Shown: positions 1 through 8,572 of the stretch, piece by piece
Position numbering within the stretch: position 1 is the first letter of the stretch
Layout of the letters: every line of letters starts with the position of its first letter
Assembly: GCF_900114485.1 (NCBI RefSeq)
Contig: NZ_FOTF01000004.1
Span: 1-64,000, forward strand
Reading direction: 5' to 3'
Source: Loktanella salsilacus
GTDB taxonomy: Bacteria > Pseudomonadota > Alphaproteobacteria > Rhodobacterales > Rhodobacteraceae
Length of the DNA: 64,000 bases
Made by a program: the position numbers and the translations under genes
Notes under the pieces: model-generated
Told to the model about the DNA's origin: nothing
The model's database searches: none
What the model saw: only the letters and a program-made list of their open reading frames with translations

Positions 1-174
1 GGACATGGGCCACGATCGCGACGCTCTTGCAAACCTGCAAAATGAACGACGTTGATCCTGTCGCCTGGCTGACGCTGACCCTGGAACGCATCGCCAATCA
101 GTGGCCCAGTGCTGAACTCGATGCCCTCATGCCCTGGAATTACAGCGCCTGAACGGCCACGCCTTCCCGCTTAC
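1..174 (+). mobile_element. 3' end of an IS66-family insertion sequence (partial)
   Basis: The left edge holds the last codons of an IS66-type transposase followed by a short tail that ends, read on the minus strand, with GTAAGCGGGAAGGCGTGG. IS66-family ends characteristically begin GTAAGCG, so the right terminus is placed at 174. Only this end lies in the window; the rest of the element continues to the left. The 8 bases after the end (175-182, ACGATATC) are the expected target duplication, which cannot be confirmed without the other end. Confidence 0.8.
3..152 (+). CDS. IS66 family transposase, C-terminal fragment
   Basis: This is the last 49 codons of an open frame that enters from the left edge and stops at TGA 150-152. 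The translation contains NDVDPVAWLTLTLERIA and closes with LDALMPWNY, which is the conserved C-terminal tail of IS66 (TnpC) transposases. The fragment lies 22 bases before the element's right terminus, the usual arrangement in this family. Whether the transposase is intact cannot be judged because the catalytic core is outside the window. Confidence 0.85.
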   Translation, partial: TWATIATLLQTCKMNDVDPVAWLTLTLERIANQWPSAELDALMPWNYSA

Positions 175-563
175 ACGATATCTTCTGACCAGCCATTTAT
201 ACTGCGGCTGACAAAAACGAGCCGAAACCGCAGCATCAGCTCCTTTGTTTCTATATTTCGAGCCCTCAAGTCGTTGCAAATACGTGCGTTAATTGCGTCG
301 ACGCTATGTACTGTGTACCCTAGCGCGATACGTTCAGCGCAACTGACAACGAAGAGTGCCTCGTTGCGGGCGGGGTTCCAGAAAAGACGCGTCAGCATCT
401 GCCCAAGGGTGACATGCGCTGGGCGCGGCCAGAATTCTTGCCAGACAGCCGTTTGAGTTGGCTTATCTAGCGCCCACTGTACCCTTGGCGACGGTTCTAC
501 GGATTGAAAAAACCGCCATGACGGGACGAGGACAGGCAAGATCAGGGACAAGATGTGCAGCAT
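171..563 (-). CDS. Hypothetical protein, 3' end cut by the IS66 insertion
   Basis: An open frame of 130 codons runs leftward into the IS66 end. It starts with a hydrophobic stretch (LHILSLILPVLV), followed by a soluble part with a TLGQMLTRLFWNPARNEALF segment and VVSCAERIA. I do not recognise the family. Its stop codon TAA is formed by the first bases of the IS terminus (GTAA), so the natural C-terminus was most likely removed by the insertion. It follows the sodium channel gene on the same strand after 35 bases, so the two may have been co-transcribed. That the frame is real rests on its protein-like composition and context. Confidence 0.5.
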   Translation of the reverse strand: MLHILSLILPVLVPSWRFFQSVEPSPRVQWALDKPTQTAVWQEFWPRPAHVTLGQMLTRLFWNPARNEALFVVSCAERIALGYTVHSVDAINARICNDLRARNIETKELMLRFRLVFVSRSINGWSEDIV

Positions 564-598
564 GCCCTGTAGCTAGGACCGCAATGGTAAATATCCGT

Positions 599-1399
599 TT
601 AAGCGTCTTTTGAATGCTGCCGCTCTTCCAGCCGCTGTTCAATCGCATTCAGCTTTGCCATCACCTCGTCCCGGTAGGATTCGGTGGCGGCGTTGCCTTC
701 TTCGGCGTGGGCGTCCTGCATTGAGTTTACGATCAGGCCGACCAGCAGGTTTACCACCGCGAAGGTGGTCACAAGGATGAAGGGGATGAAGAAGGCCCAA
801 GCGTAGGGGAACACCTCCATCACGGGGCGGACGATGCCCATGGACCAGCTTTCCAGTGTCATGATTTGGAACAGCGAATAGGCCGAATGGCCAAGGCTGC
901 CGAACCAGTCAGGGAAGGCTGCGCCGAACAGTTGTGTCGCCATGACGGCCGCGATGTAAAAGATGATACCCATCAGTACAAAGACCGACGCCATGCCGGG
1001 CAGGGCGCTGACAAAGCCTTCGACCACGCGGCGCAGCGTCGGCGCGACAGAGATGACGCGCAGCGCCCGCAGCACCCGCAAGGCGCGAAGCACGGCTAGG
1101 CCATGTCCGACCGGGACAAGGGCGATGCCAACGACGATAAAGTCGAAGATATTCCAGCCGTTCCGAAAGAAAGAGGCGCGTTGCACGAACAGCTTTGCCG
1201 AAATCTCTGCCACAAAGATCGCAAGGCAGATCACGTCGAGCAGCAAGATAAGCGGGCCAGCCGTTGCCATGATGGTGGCCGACGTCTCTAGCCCCAGCAA
1301 CACAGCGTTGAAGATGATGACCCCTGTGATAAAGCGGGTGACGGCGGGGCGATCAAGCAGTGTCGCGAGGCTTTGGCGCAGGGACATGGTGGCTTTCAT
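599..1399 (-). CDS. Voltage-gated sodium channel (NaChBac/NavAb type)
   Basis: This 266-residue protein has the layout of a bacterial six-helix sodium channel, a homotetramer in the inner membrane. Helices S1-S3 lie at about residues 20-100. The S4 voltage sensor at about 103-124 carries arginines every third position (LRALRVLRALR). The pore loop has the selectivity filter TLESWSM at 181-187, identical in these seven residues to NavAb, and S6 lies at about 202-228. The short charged tail at 240-262 looks like the coiled-coil assembly domain. Two in-frame ATGs (1399 and 1387) are possible starts and neither has a strong ribosome site. Roseobacters are known to carry such channels; a physiological role cannot be read here. 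Confidence 0.95.
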   Translation of the reverse strand: MKATMSLRQSLATLLDRPAVTRFITGVIIFNAVLLGLETSATIMATAGPLILLLDVICLAIFVAEISAKLFVQRASFFRNGWNIFDFIVVGIALVPVGHGLAVLRALRVLRALRVISVAPTLRRVVEGFVSALPGMASVFVLMGIIFYIAAVMATQLFGAAFPDWFGSLGHSAYSLFQIMTLESWSMGIVRPVMEVFPYAWAFFIPFILVTTFAVVNLLVGLIVNSMQDAHAEEGNAATESYRDEVMAKLNAIEQRLEERQHSKDA

Positions 1400-1506
1400 T
1401 TTTGGTGCTTTGGACAGATGTGCTTTGGGCGGCCTGCGCGCAAGGCGTATTGGCCAGACAATGGTGCCGCTGGTTAAATAGCGGCGGTTTGTCTTGGCCT
1501 GCGGCG

Positions 1507-2364
1507 TTAAGTGTCGCCTTGATCCAAAAGCGACTGCAACCCGCTGCGATAGTCGGGAAACAGCAGCTTTACCCCAAGATCGTCCTTGATCCTGTCGTTC
1601 CGTACCTTTTTGCTTTCGGCGTAAAAGCTGCGGGCCATGGGGGTCAACTCGGCGTCCTCGAATGGCACGGCCTCTGGCACTGGCAGGCCCAGTAGCTGGG
1701 CGGCATAGGCGATGACGTCCTGTGGCGGGGCGGGGTCGTCGTCGCAGACATTGTAAATTGCGCCGGGATTGGGCCGGGCGATGGACGCGGCCAGCACCTG
1801 CGCGATGTCGTCGACATGGGTGCGGCTAAAGACCTGGCCGTCCTTGATAATCCGCCGCGCCGTGCCGTTGCGCACCTTGGCAAAGGGTCCGCGGCCGGGG
1901 CCATAGATGCCCGCAAGGCGAAAGATATGCAGCGGTAGGGCGGGGATAGCCTGCCATGCCGCCTCTGCCAGAACGCGGGCTTGGCCGCGCCGGGTGGCTG
2001 GGGTCAAGGGGGCGGTTTCATCGACCCAGTCGCCGCCATGATCGCCGTAAACGCCGGTAGTAGACAGGTAGCCGGCCCATTCAAACTGATCCGCGCGGGC
2101 GGTGATCTGATCTTGAAGCGCGGCCAAGACAGGGTCGCTTCCATCATCGGGGCTGGCGGACATCAGCAGATGAGAGGCAGCATTCAGCGCGTCGGTGACG
2201 TCTGCGCCGGGCCAGATCAGCGCCTCAATACCGCGCGCGCGCATGGCTTCGGCCTTTGCCGCTGACCTTGTGGTGCCGATGATACGCCAACCCTGCGGCA
2301 GCAGCAGACGCTCAAGGGCCTGCGCGGAATAGCCGTGGCCAAACGAAAGTAATGTACGGGTCAC
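1507..2364 (-). CDS. NAD(P)-binding epimerase/SDR family protein, YeeZ-like
   Basis: This 285-residue protein starts with LLSFGHGYSAQALERLL, a glycine-rich Rossmann dinucleotide-binding motif of the degenerate extended-SDR type. YLSTTGVYGDHGG (about residue 100) and a following RLAGIYGPGR are typical of the YeeZ group of NAD-dependent epimerase-like proteins. The catalytic Y in TTGVYG is present, but the substrate is unknown. It is the last gene of a three-gene minus-strand cluster, 6 bases after the DUF1810 gene. Confidence 0.85.
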   Translation of the reverse strand: MTRTLLSFGHGYSAQALERLLLPQGWRIIGTTRSAAKAEAMRARGIEALIWPGADVTDALNAASHLLMSASPDDGSDPVLAALQDQITARADQFEWAGYLSTTGVYGDHGGDWVDETAPLTPATRRGQARVLAEAAWQAIPALPLHIFRLAGIYGPGRGPFAKVRNGTARRIIKDGQVFSRTHVDDIAQVLAASIARPNPGAIYNVCDDDPAPPQDVIAYAAQLLGLPVPEAVPFEDAELTPMARSFYAESKKVRNDRIKDDLGVKLLFPDYRSGLQSLLDQGDT

Positions 2365-2370
2365 AGGCGT

Positions 2371-2856
2371 TTATCCGAACAGATCGTCAGCCGGGGGCGC
2401 GCGCAGAATGCGCTGTGATTTCGTGCAGCGCTGACCGCCGAACATCTCGTCCAGAACAGCGGCAAAGATGGGGGTGGTTGGGGCGGCCGCCTCGAATAAG
2501 GTCGCGCAGGCACGCAGTTTATAGGCGTCGGTGTCGCCCATGATGGCGACGGGATCGGTGCCCTTATGCTCTCGGATCAGGCGCATACATTCCAGCAGCC
2601 GTTCACCCAGCAGGGGATGCCCCAGATAGGCCTGCGCCTCTGCTGTGTCGCGCAGCGAATAAAACATGGCCATGGGGGATTCCCCGATGCCGGTCAGCAC
2701 AGGAAAGATGAACCACATCCAGTGGGTTTGCTTTTTACCTGCGGTCAGCTCTGCGACGACGGTGTCGTAAACCGTGTCTTGCGCCGCAACGAAGTGATCG
2801 AATTCATCTTCGTCGTCTTCAAAATCATCATCGTCAAAATCTGCGGAGTCATTCAT
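2371..2856 (-). CDS. DUF1810 domain-containing protein
   Basis: The 161-residue protein has a very acidic leader (residues 5-20 are almost all D and E) followed by a DUF1810 domain. Diagnostic pieces are the DHFVAAQDTVYDTVVAEL start, KQTHWMWFIFPVL and FYSLRDTAEAQAYLGHPLLG. DUF1810 proteins are small and of unknown biochemical function. The start ATG overlaps the stop of the upstream aldolase gene by four bases (ATGA), suggesting translational coupling. The acidic extension is unusual and may be a linker or interaction tail. Confidence 0.88.
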   Translation of the reverse strand: MNDSADFDDDDFEDDEDEFDHFVAAQDTVYDTVVAELTAGKKQTHWMWFIFPVLTGIGESPMAMFYSLRDTAEAQAYLGHPLLGERLLECMRLIREHKGTDPVAIMGDTDAYKLRACATLFEAAAPTTPIFAAVLDEMFGGQRCTKSQRILRAPPADDLFG

Positions 2857-3599
2857 GAGGCGTAATCCGACCCTTCACGGTCAAGCAGAGCCTTCAGCTC
2901 TGACAGGTGGCGCAGGTCTTGCTCTGGATAGGCTTCGATCTGCTGAGCGGTTTTTTCGGCAATGTCGTGGGGCAACACGCGCAAAGGCTGGCCCGTTTGC
3001 AGGGCGCGAATGTAAGTCTCTGCGGCGCGTTCAAAGTAGTACATGCGGTTAAAGGTCTCGGCGATGGTGTCGCCGATGACCAACACGCCGTGATTGCCCA
3101 TTACCATGACCTTTTTCTTGGGGTCGGTGAACAGGGCGGCGCAGCGGGCGCCTTCATCCTCGAACGCCAGACCGCCATAGCCGTCGTCGATGACGACGCG
3201 GTCATAGAAAGTGCAGCAGTTTTGATCAATGGGCGGCAGTGTGCTGTCGGCAAGTGACGCTAGCACCGTCGCGTGGATCGAATGGACGTGCATGGCGCAA
3301 CGGGCATGCGGCACCAGACGGTGCAGCCCGCCATGCAGGCCCCAAGCCGTTGGGTCAGGCGCGTTCGGCCCTTCCATCGTTTTGGGATCGTTTGCGTCGA
3401 TCAGCAGCATGTCACTGGCGCGGATGCGGGCAAAGTGCATCTGGTTCGGGTTCATCAGGAATTGGCTGCCGTCATCATTCACAGCAAGGCTGAAGTGATT
3501 CGAAACCGCCTCGTGCATGTTCAGGCGGGCGGTCCAGCGAAAGGCGGCGGCAAGGTCGACCCGCTCCGCCCAATGAGAGATGTTGTGGTGTATGGTCAT
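2853..3599 (-). CDS. Class II aldolase/adducin family protein
   Basis: The 248-residue protein fits class II aldolase/adducin domain proteins, cytoplasmic metal-dependent aldolases and epimerases. N-terminal ARLNMHEAVSNHFSLAV matches the substrate-phosphate loop region, and CAMHVHSIHATVLA carries the paired histidines expected to bind zinc, with VMGNHGVLVIG further on. The ATG at 3599 is chosen because the family similarity begins there and a G-rich site (ACGGGGG) precedes it; a longer frame to 3674 exists but would add a non-homologous tail. It is the first gene of the minus-strand cluster and is transcribed divergently from serC. Confidence 0.88.
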   Translation of the reverse strand: MTIHHNISHWAERVDLAAAFRWTARLNMHEAVSNHFSLAVNDDGSQFLMNPNQMHFARIRASDMLLIDANDPKTMEGPNAPDPTAWGLHGGLHRLVPHARCAMHVHSIHATVLASLADSTLPPIDQNCCTFYDRVVIDDGYGGLAFEDEGARCAALFTDPKKKVMVMGNHGVLVIGDTIAETFNRMYYFERAAETYIRALQTGQPLRVLPHDIAEKTAQQIEAYPEQDLRHLSELKALLDREGSDYAS

Positions 3600-3714
3600 A
3601 TCGGCCCCCGTCACAATTCCCGGTCTTTGCCTGATGTTGCAGGAAGCTAGGCGATAAGGCCACCGCAAAAGCACTTGGCCCGGGCTACCTTAAAAGAGTT
3701 TGGATTTTCATTGC

Positions 3715-3792
3715 TTTTTAACTGGCGCAGGACTAGATCCTGCGGCGGGACACCCTTCCCCAACGAAGGGCGATTATCTGTGAGGATACCAG
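3715..3792 (+). ncRNA. serC motif leader RNA
   Basis: The 5' region of serC contains two compact hairpins: GCAGGA/TCCTGC closing a CTAGA-type loop, then CCCTTC/GAAGGG closing a short C/A-rich loop, joined by GGCGGGACA. The motif ends just before the serC ribosome site. This arrangement upstream of a serC-serA pair matches the published serC motif of Alphaproteobacteria, a candidate cis-regulatory RNA whose ligand, if any, is unknown. Boundaries are approximate. Confidence 0.8.
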
Positions 3793-3794
3793 AA

Positions 3795-4934
3795 ATGGTC
3801 ACGACGACTCCGGCCACGCGGCCGGCAAATCCGCGTTTTTCTTCCGGCCCTTGTGCCAAGCCCCCCGTATGGACACTCGACGCGCTCGCTGACGCCCCTT
3901 TGGGTCGGTCGCACCGCGCTGCCGTTGGTAAGTCCAAACTGGCCGAGGCAATTGACCTTACCCGCGAAATTCTTGGCGTGCCTGCCGACTATCGCATTGG
4001 CATCGTGCCTGCGTCCGACACCGGCGCGTTTGAAATGGCCATGTGGACCATGCTGGGCGAACGCCCTGCTGAAATGGTCGCATGGGAGTCTTTCGGCGCT
4101 GGCTGGGTCACCGATGTGGTCAAGCAGCTGAAAATCGAAGCCACTGTGCACGAAGCTGGCTACGGCGAGATCGTCGATATGGCGGCCCTGAACTATGACA
4201 ATGACGTCTGTTTCACATGGAACGGCACGACATCCGGCGTGCGGATGCCGCACGGCGACATGATCCCAGCAGATCGCGCTGGCTTGACCTTGTGTGATGC
4301 GACCTCTGCCGCGTTTGCGCAGGATCTGCCGTGGGACAAGCTGGATGTGACCACGTTCAGCTGGCAAAAAGTCATGGGCGGCGAGGCTGCACATGGCATG
4401 CTGATCCTGTCCCCCCGCGCTGTAGAGCGTCTGGAAAACTATACCCCCGCATGGCCGCTGCCAAAGATTTTTCGCCTGACATCCAAGGGCAAGCTGATCG
4501 AGGGCATCTTTAAGGGCGAGACGATCAACACGCCCTCCATGCTGTGTGTCGAGGATTACCTTGTCGCGCTGAAGTGGGGCCAGTCGATTGGCGGTCAGCC
4601 GGGCCTGAAGGCGCGCGCTGATGCGAATGCTCAGGTCATTTGGGATTTCTGCGAGCAGAACGACTGGATCGCGAACCTGGCCGTCGATCCGGCGACCCGG
4701 TCCAACACCAGCGTCTGCGTGAAGTTCACCGATGATCGCATCACCGATGGCGCGGCTTTCGCCAAGGCCGTTGCCAAGCGGCTGGAAGCCGAAGGCGTGG
4801 CGCTGGACGTGGGTGCATATCGCGACGCCCCCGCTGGCCTGCGGATCTGGTGCGGCGCGACGGTCGAAACTTCGGACGTCGAAGCGCTAATGCCGTGGAT
4901 CGCTTACGCCTTCGAGGCAGAGATCAACGCCTGA
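3795..4934 (+). CDS. serC: Phosphoserine aminotransferase SerC
   Basis: SerC converts 3-phosphohydroxypyruvate and glutamate to phosphoserine and 2-oxoglutarate, the second step of serine synthesis, in the cytoplasm. The 379-residue frame has the start region [13 protein letters not shown], the [14 protein letters not shown] segment, and the PLP lysine in [15 protein letters not shown] (about K192). The ATG at 3795 is used because it follows the serC leader and begins the conserved sequence; the longer frame upstream translates the leader RNA itself. serA follows after about 60 bases, so the pair forms an operon probably controlled by the leader. Confidence 0.97.
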   Translation: MVTTTPATRPANPRFSSGPCAKPPVWTLDALADAPLGRSHRAAVGKSKLAEAIDLTREILGVPADYRIGIVPASDTGAFEMAMWTMLGERPAEMVAWESFGAGWVTDVVKQLKIEATVHEAGYGEIVDMAALNYDNDVCFTWNGTTSGVRMPHGDMIPADRAGLTLCDATSAAFAQDLPWDKLDVTTFSWQKVMGGEAAHGMLILSPRAVERLENYTPAWPLPKIFRLTSKGKLIEGIFKGETINTPSMLCVEDYLVALKWGQSIGGQPGLKARADANAQVIWDFCEQNDWIANLAVDPATRSNTSVCVKFTDDRITDGAAFAKAVAKRLEAEGVALDVGAYRDAPAGLRIWCGATVETSDVEALMPWIAYAFEAEINA

Positions 4935-4995
4935 TTTTTCGGTGGGCCGCTGATGGCCCACCCCATTCCCCCATTTCGCTTAAGGAGTGCCAAAC

Positions 4996-6591
4996 ATGGC
5001 CCCCAAGGTTCTGATTTCCGATGCACTGTCGGACGCTGCTGTTCAAATCTTTAAGGATCGCGGTATCGAAGTCGATTTCCAGCCCAAACTGGGCAAGGAC
5101 AAGGACGCGCTAGCCGCGATCATTGGCAACTATGACGGTCTGGCGATCCGGTCCGCCACAAAGGCGACTGAAAAGCTGATCCAAGCTGCGACCAACCTTA
5201 AGGTCATCGGCCGCGCTGGTATCGGTGTCGATAACGTCGACATCCCCGCCGCGTCGAAAAAGGGCATCATCGTGATGAACACGCCCTTCGGTAACTCGAT
5301 CACCACGGCAGAGCACGCGATTTCGCTGATGATGGCAGTCGCACGCCAGATCCCAGAAGCGAACGCATCCACCCACGCTGGCAAGTGGGAAAAGTCCCGC
5401 TTTATGGGCGTTGAACTGACCGCCAAGACGCTGGGCGTCATCGGTGCAGGCAACATCGGTTCGATCGTGATCGACCGCGCCAAGGGCCTGCGGATGAAGG
5501 TCGTCGCCTATGACCCCTTTCTGTCCGAAGACCGCGCTGTTGAGCTGGGTGTCGAAAAGGTCGAGCTGGACGAACTGCTGGGCCGCGCTGATTTCATCAC
5601 CTTTCACGTGCCCCTGACTGACCAGACCCGCAACATCCTGTCCCGCGAAGCGATTGCAAAGCTGAAGCCCGGCGTGCGCATCATCAACTGCGCCCGTGGC
5701 GGTTTGGTCGACGAAGAAGCACTCGCCGAGGCGATCAAGGATGGCCGCGTTGCCGGTGCCGCCTTTGACGTCTTCGCCGAAGAGCCAGCCACCAACAGCC
5801 CGCTGTTCAACCTGCCCAACGTCGTCGTCACGCCGCACCTTGGCGCAGCCACGACCGAAGCACAGGAAAACGTGGCCTTGCAGGTTGCAGAGCAAATGTC
5901 CGACTTCCTGTTGACCGGCGCTGTGACCAACGCGATCAACATGCCATCGATCACCGCTGACGAATCCAAGATCATGGGCCCGTGGATCACGCTGTCGGGC
6001 CACCTTGGCAACTTCATCGGTCAGATGACCGACGAGCCGATCAAGGCGATCAACATCCTGTTCGACGGCGAAGCCGCCGAGATGAACCTGAAGGCGCTGA
6101 CCGCATCCACGATCGCTGGCATTATGCGTCGCCGGAACCCAGACGTGAACATGGTGTCGGCACCTGTTATTGCTAAGGACAACGGCGTGCAGGTTAGCAC
6201 GACCAAGCAGGACCAGTCCGGTGCCTTTGAAGGTTACATCAAGGTCACAGTCGTCACCGACACCCGCGAACGTTCGGTTGCGGGCACGGTATTTAGCGAC
6301 GGCAAGCCACGCTTTATCCAGATCAAGGGCATCAATGTGGACGCTGAAGTTGGCGAAAACATGCTTTATACCACGAACAAGGACATCCCCGGCATCATCG
6401 GTAAGCTAGGCAGCATCCTTGGCGATCACGGTGTAAACATCGCAAACTTCACGCTTGGCCGTTCTGCTGCCAAGGGCGAGGCGATTGCTTTGCTGTACAT
6501 CGACGAACCTGTCCCGGCTGACGCTGTGAAGGCGCTGGAAGCATCCGGCAACTTCCAGCAGGTTAAGCCGCTGACATTCGTCGCAATCTAA
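4996..6591 (+). CDS. serA: D-3-phosphoglycerate dehydrogenase SerA
   Basis: SerA oxidises 3-phosphoglycerate with NAD, the first step of serine synthesis. The 531-residue protein is the long type: substrate and NAD-binding domains with GVIGAGNIGS (about 147-156) and the catalytic H in VTPHLGAATTEAQ, an intervening domain, and a C-terminal ACT domain (about 455-531) with DIPGIIGKLGSILGDHGVNI. ACT domains in this family commonly bind serine for feedback control. The ATG at 4996 is preferred over the upstream GTG because AAGGAG lies 8 bases before it. It is the second gene of the serC operon and ends just before a strong hairpin. Confidence 0.97.
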   Translation: MAPKVLISDALSDAAVQIFKDRGIEVDFQPKLGKDKDALAAIIGNYDGLAIRSATKATEKLIQAATNLKVIGRAGIGVDNVDIPAASKKGIIVMNTPFGNSITTAEHAISLMMAVARQIPEANASTHAGKWEKSRFMGVELTAKTLGVIGAGNIGSIVIDRAKGLRMKVVAYDPFLSEDRAVELGVEKVELDELLGRADFITFHVPLTDQTRNILSREAIAKLKPGVRIINCARGGLVDEEALAEAIKDGRVAGAAFDVFAEEPATNSPLFNLPNVVVTPHLGAATTEAQENVALQVAEQMSDFLLTGAVTNAINMPSITADESKIMGPWITLSGHLGNFIGQMTDEPIKAINILFDGEAAEMNLKALTASTIAGIMRRRNPDVNMVSAPVIAKDNGVQVSTTKQDQSGAFEGYIKVTVVTDTRERSVAGTVFSDGKPRFIQIKGINVDAEVGENMLYTTNKDIPGIIGKLGSILGDHGVNIANFTLGRSAAKGEAIALLYIDEPVPADAVKALEASGNFQQVKPLTFVAI

Positions 6592-6596
6592 AAACT

Positions 6597-6627
6597 AATC
6601 CCGGCGCAGAACATCTGCGCCGGGATT
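6597..6627 (+). terminator. Hairpin terminator after serA
   Basis: A perfect 13-base stem, AATCCCGGCGCAG with CTGCGCCGGGATT around AACAT, starts five bases after the serA stop. There is no T run, so termination may be partial or factor-assisted. Confidence 0.65.
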
Positions 6628-6647
6628 ACGCCATCCGGCGATTAAAA

Positions 6648-6666
6648 CTCTCGCCAAAGGCGAGAG
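6648..6666 (+). other. Second hairpin between serA and the phosphoesterase gene
   Basis: CTCTCGCC and GGCGAGAG form a perfect 8-base stem with an AAA loop, 21 bases after the serA terminator and 58 bases before the next start. It could be a back-up terminator or an mRNA 5' end structure of the phosphoesterase transcript; nothing further can be read. Confidence 0.4.
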
Positions 6667-6724
6667 CCCTGTCATTCCGCGAGGCGTCTGCTAAGTCAGG
6701 TCGCAAATAGTGACGGAGTGACAA

Positions 6725-7516
6725 GTGATTTACGCCATCGGTGATGTTCATGGTCAAAAGGCCATGCTGGACCACGCGCTCGTGCTGATTGCCGCTGACG
6801 GCGGCGCGGCTGCGCCCCTTGTCTTTCTGGGTGATTATACAGATCGCGGCCCCGACAGTCGCGGCGTGATTGATGCGCTGATCGCCGGACGCGATGCTGG
6901 CTTTGATTGGCATTTTATCAAAGGCAACCACGACCGCATGTTCCAGCGCTTTATGGAATCTGGCGATTGCCACGATGTTGCGATAAAATCTGGCCTGTCA
7001 TGGCTGAATTCACGTCTTGGCGGTGACACGACGCTGGCGTCCTATGGCATCATCCCCGCCGGTCCGGCGAATTTCGACAAGGACGATTTGGGGCGCGAGG
7101 TTCTAACGACCTATCCGACGACCGAAGGCGACCTGAATTTGGCAGAGCTTGTCGCCTTGGCACAGGCGCGCGTACCGCAGGCGCATCTGGATTTCCTATC
7201 CTCGAACCCTCTGATGCATCAGGCCGACGGGCAGTTGTTTGTGCACGCCGGTATTCGCCCCGGCGTGCCATTGGATGCGCAGATCGAGGATGACTTGATC
7301 TGGATCCGCGACGGCTGGCTGGATAATACGGACGACCACGGGATGATGGTCGTACATGGACATACGGCGCTTGATACGCCGGAACACCTGGGAAACCGCA
7401 TCGATCTGGATGGCGGCGCAGGTTACGGGCGCCCACTGGTGCCCGCTGTGTTCGACAGCGGCGCATGGTTCACGCTGACGGATGACGGACGAAAACCTTT
7501 GCGTCCGGCCCGCTAA
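6725..7516 (+). CDS. Metallophosphoesterase, Ser/Thr protein phosphatase family
   Basis: The 263-residue protein carries all calcineurin-like metal-binding motifs: GDVHG (6-10), GDYTDRG (36-42), GNHDR (67-71), FVHAGIRPG and VVHGHTA. The set and length match the PPP-type phosphatase/ApaH-like group, which dephosphorylates phosphoproteins or dinucleoside polyphosphates; the substrate here is not determined. The start is GTG with GGAG eight bases upstream. mnmH follows after three bases, so the two are very likely co-transcribed. Confidence 0.88.
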   Translation: MIYAIGDVHGQKAMLDHALVLIAADGGAAAPLVFLGDYTDRGPDSRGVIDALIAGRDAGFDWHFIKGNHDRMFQRFMESGDCHDVAIKSGLSWLNSRLGGDTTLASYGIIPAGPANFDKDDLGREVLTTYPTTEGDLNLAELVALAQARVPQAHLDFLSSNPLMHQADGQLFVHAGIRPGVPLDAQIEDDLIWIRDGWLDNTDDHGMMVVHGHTALDTPEHLGNRIDLDGGAGYGRPLVPAVFDSGAWFTLTDDGRKPLRPAR

Positions 7517-7519
7517 GAT

Positions 7520-8572
7520 ATGCCGCAAAGCTTTGAAAACTTGGCCGATTTGATGGCCCACGGGTTTGACACGGTGATCGACGTGCGTAGTCCCGCCGAA
7601 TTTGCCGAAGACCACATCCCCGGCGCGATCAACCTGCCCGCGCTGTCGAACGATCAACGGGCAGAAGTCGGCACGATCTACAAGCAGGTCAGCGCTTTTA
7701 ACGCGCGCAAGATCGGCGCCGCGCTGGTCGCCCGTAATGTCGCCGACCACGTCGAAGGCCCGCTTGCCGCGTATGACGGGTCTTGGCAGCCGCTGGTCTA
7801 TTGTTGGCGCGGCGGTCAGCGGTCGGGTTCTTTTGCATCGATCCTGCAACAGATTGGCTGGCGTGCGGACACGATCAAAGGCGGTTATCAGACCTATCGC
7901 AAGCTGGTGCACGACGCGATGTATATCGACCCGCTGCCGCACCGTTTGGTTCTATTGGACGGCTACACCGGCACGGCCAAGACCGCCTTGCTGCATTTGC
8001 TTACAGAACGCGGTGTGCAGATTATCGATCTGGAAGGGCTGGCCGCCCATCGGGGTTCGCTGCTTGGCGGTGTCGCTGGCGGACAACCGGCGCAGAAAGG
8101 CTTTGAATCGCAGCTGGCGCAGGTGCTGGCAAAGTTGGACCCGAACAAGTTGACCGTGGTCGAGGCGGAAAGCAGCAAGGTTGGCCAGATTGTTCTGCCA
8201 AAGCAAATCTGGGCGCGGATGTCTGCCGCCCCCCGGATCGAGGTAAGCGCGCCACTTGCCGCGCGTGCCGCGTTCCTGCGCGAAGCATACGCCGATATCA
8301 TCGCCGACCCGGCGCTTTTGCGCGAACGGATGCAGCCGCTGCGCAATCTACGGGGTCATGCAATCGTTGACGGGTGGGAGGCTTTGCTGAACGCAGGCGA
8401 CTTTACCGCGCTGGCGACGGCCATGATGGATCAGCACTACGATGCGGCCTATGCGCGGTCGCGCAAGGCCAGCGACCGCACGTGGCTGGGCGAGGTTCAC
8501 GCCGAGACCCTGGACGCTGCCGGCCGCGCCCGCGCCGCGGACGATTTGGCAAAGCTGATCGCCACGCTTTAG
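7520..8572 (+). CDS. mnmH: tRNA 2-selenouridine synthase MnmH (SelU/YbbB)
   Basis: MnmH replaces the sulfur of 2-thiouridine at the wobble position of certain tRNAs with selenium, using selenophosphate, via a geranylated intermediate. The 350-residue protein has an N-terminal rhodanese domain (VIDVRSPAEFAEDHIPGAIN) with the catalytic cysteine in VYCWRGGQRS (C95). A P-loop domain carries GYTGTAKT (about 148-155) and EAESSKVGQ. It follows the phosphoesterase by three bases. Its 3' end overlaps, tail to tail by four bases, the selenophosphate synthetase gene on the other strand, which supplies its selenium donor. Confidence 0.95.
   Translation: MPQSFENLADLMAHGFDTVIDVRSPAEFAEDHIPGAINLPALSNDQRAEVGTIYKQVSAFNARKIGAALVARNVADHVEGPLAAYDGSWQPLVYCWRGGQRSGSFASILQQIGWRADTIKGGYQTYRKLVHDAMYIDPLPHRLVLLDGYTGTAKTALLHLLTERGVQIIDLEGLAAHRGSLLGGVAGGQPAQKGFESQLAQVLAKLDPNKLTVVEAESSKVGQIVLPKQIWARMSAAPRIEVSAPLAARAAFLREAYADIIADPALLRERMQPLRNLRGHAIVDGWEALLNAGDFTALATAMMDQHYDAAYARSRKASDRTWLGEVHAETLDAAGRARAADDLAKLIATL

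Noticed and set aside
3675-3794. In-frame N-terminal extension of SerC
   Set aside because: It would translate the serC leader RNA and has no similarity to the enzyme; the ATG at 3795 is used.
5110-6003. Long open frame antisense to serA
   Set aside because: Same reasoning as for pncB: it is the reverse reading of a strongly conserved gene, with no start signal.
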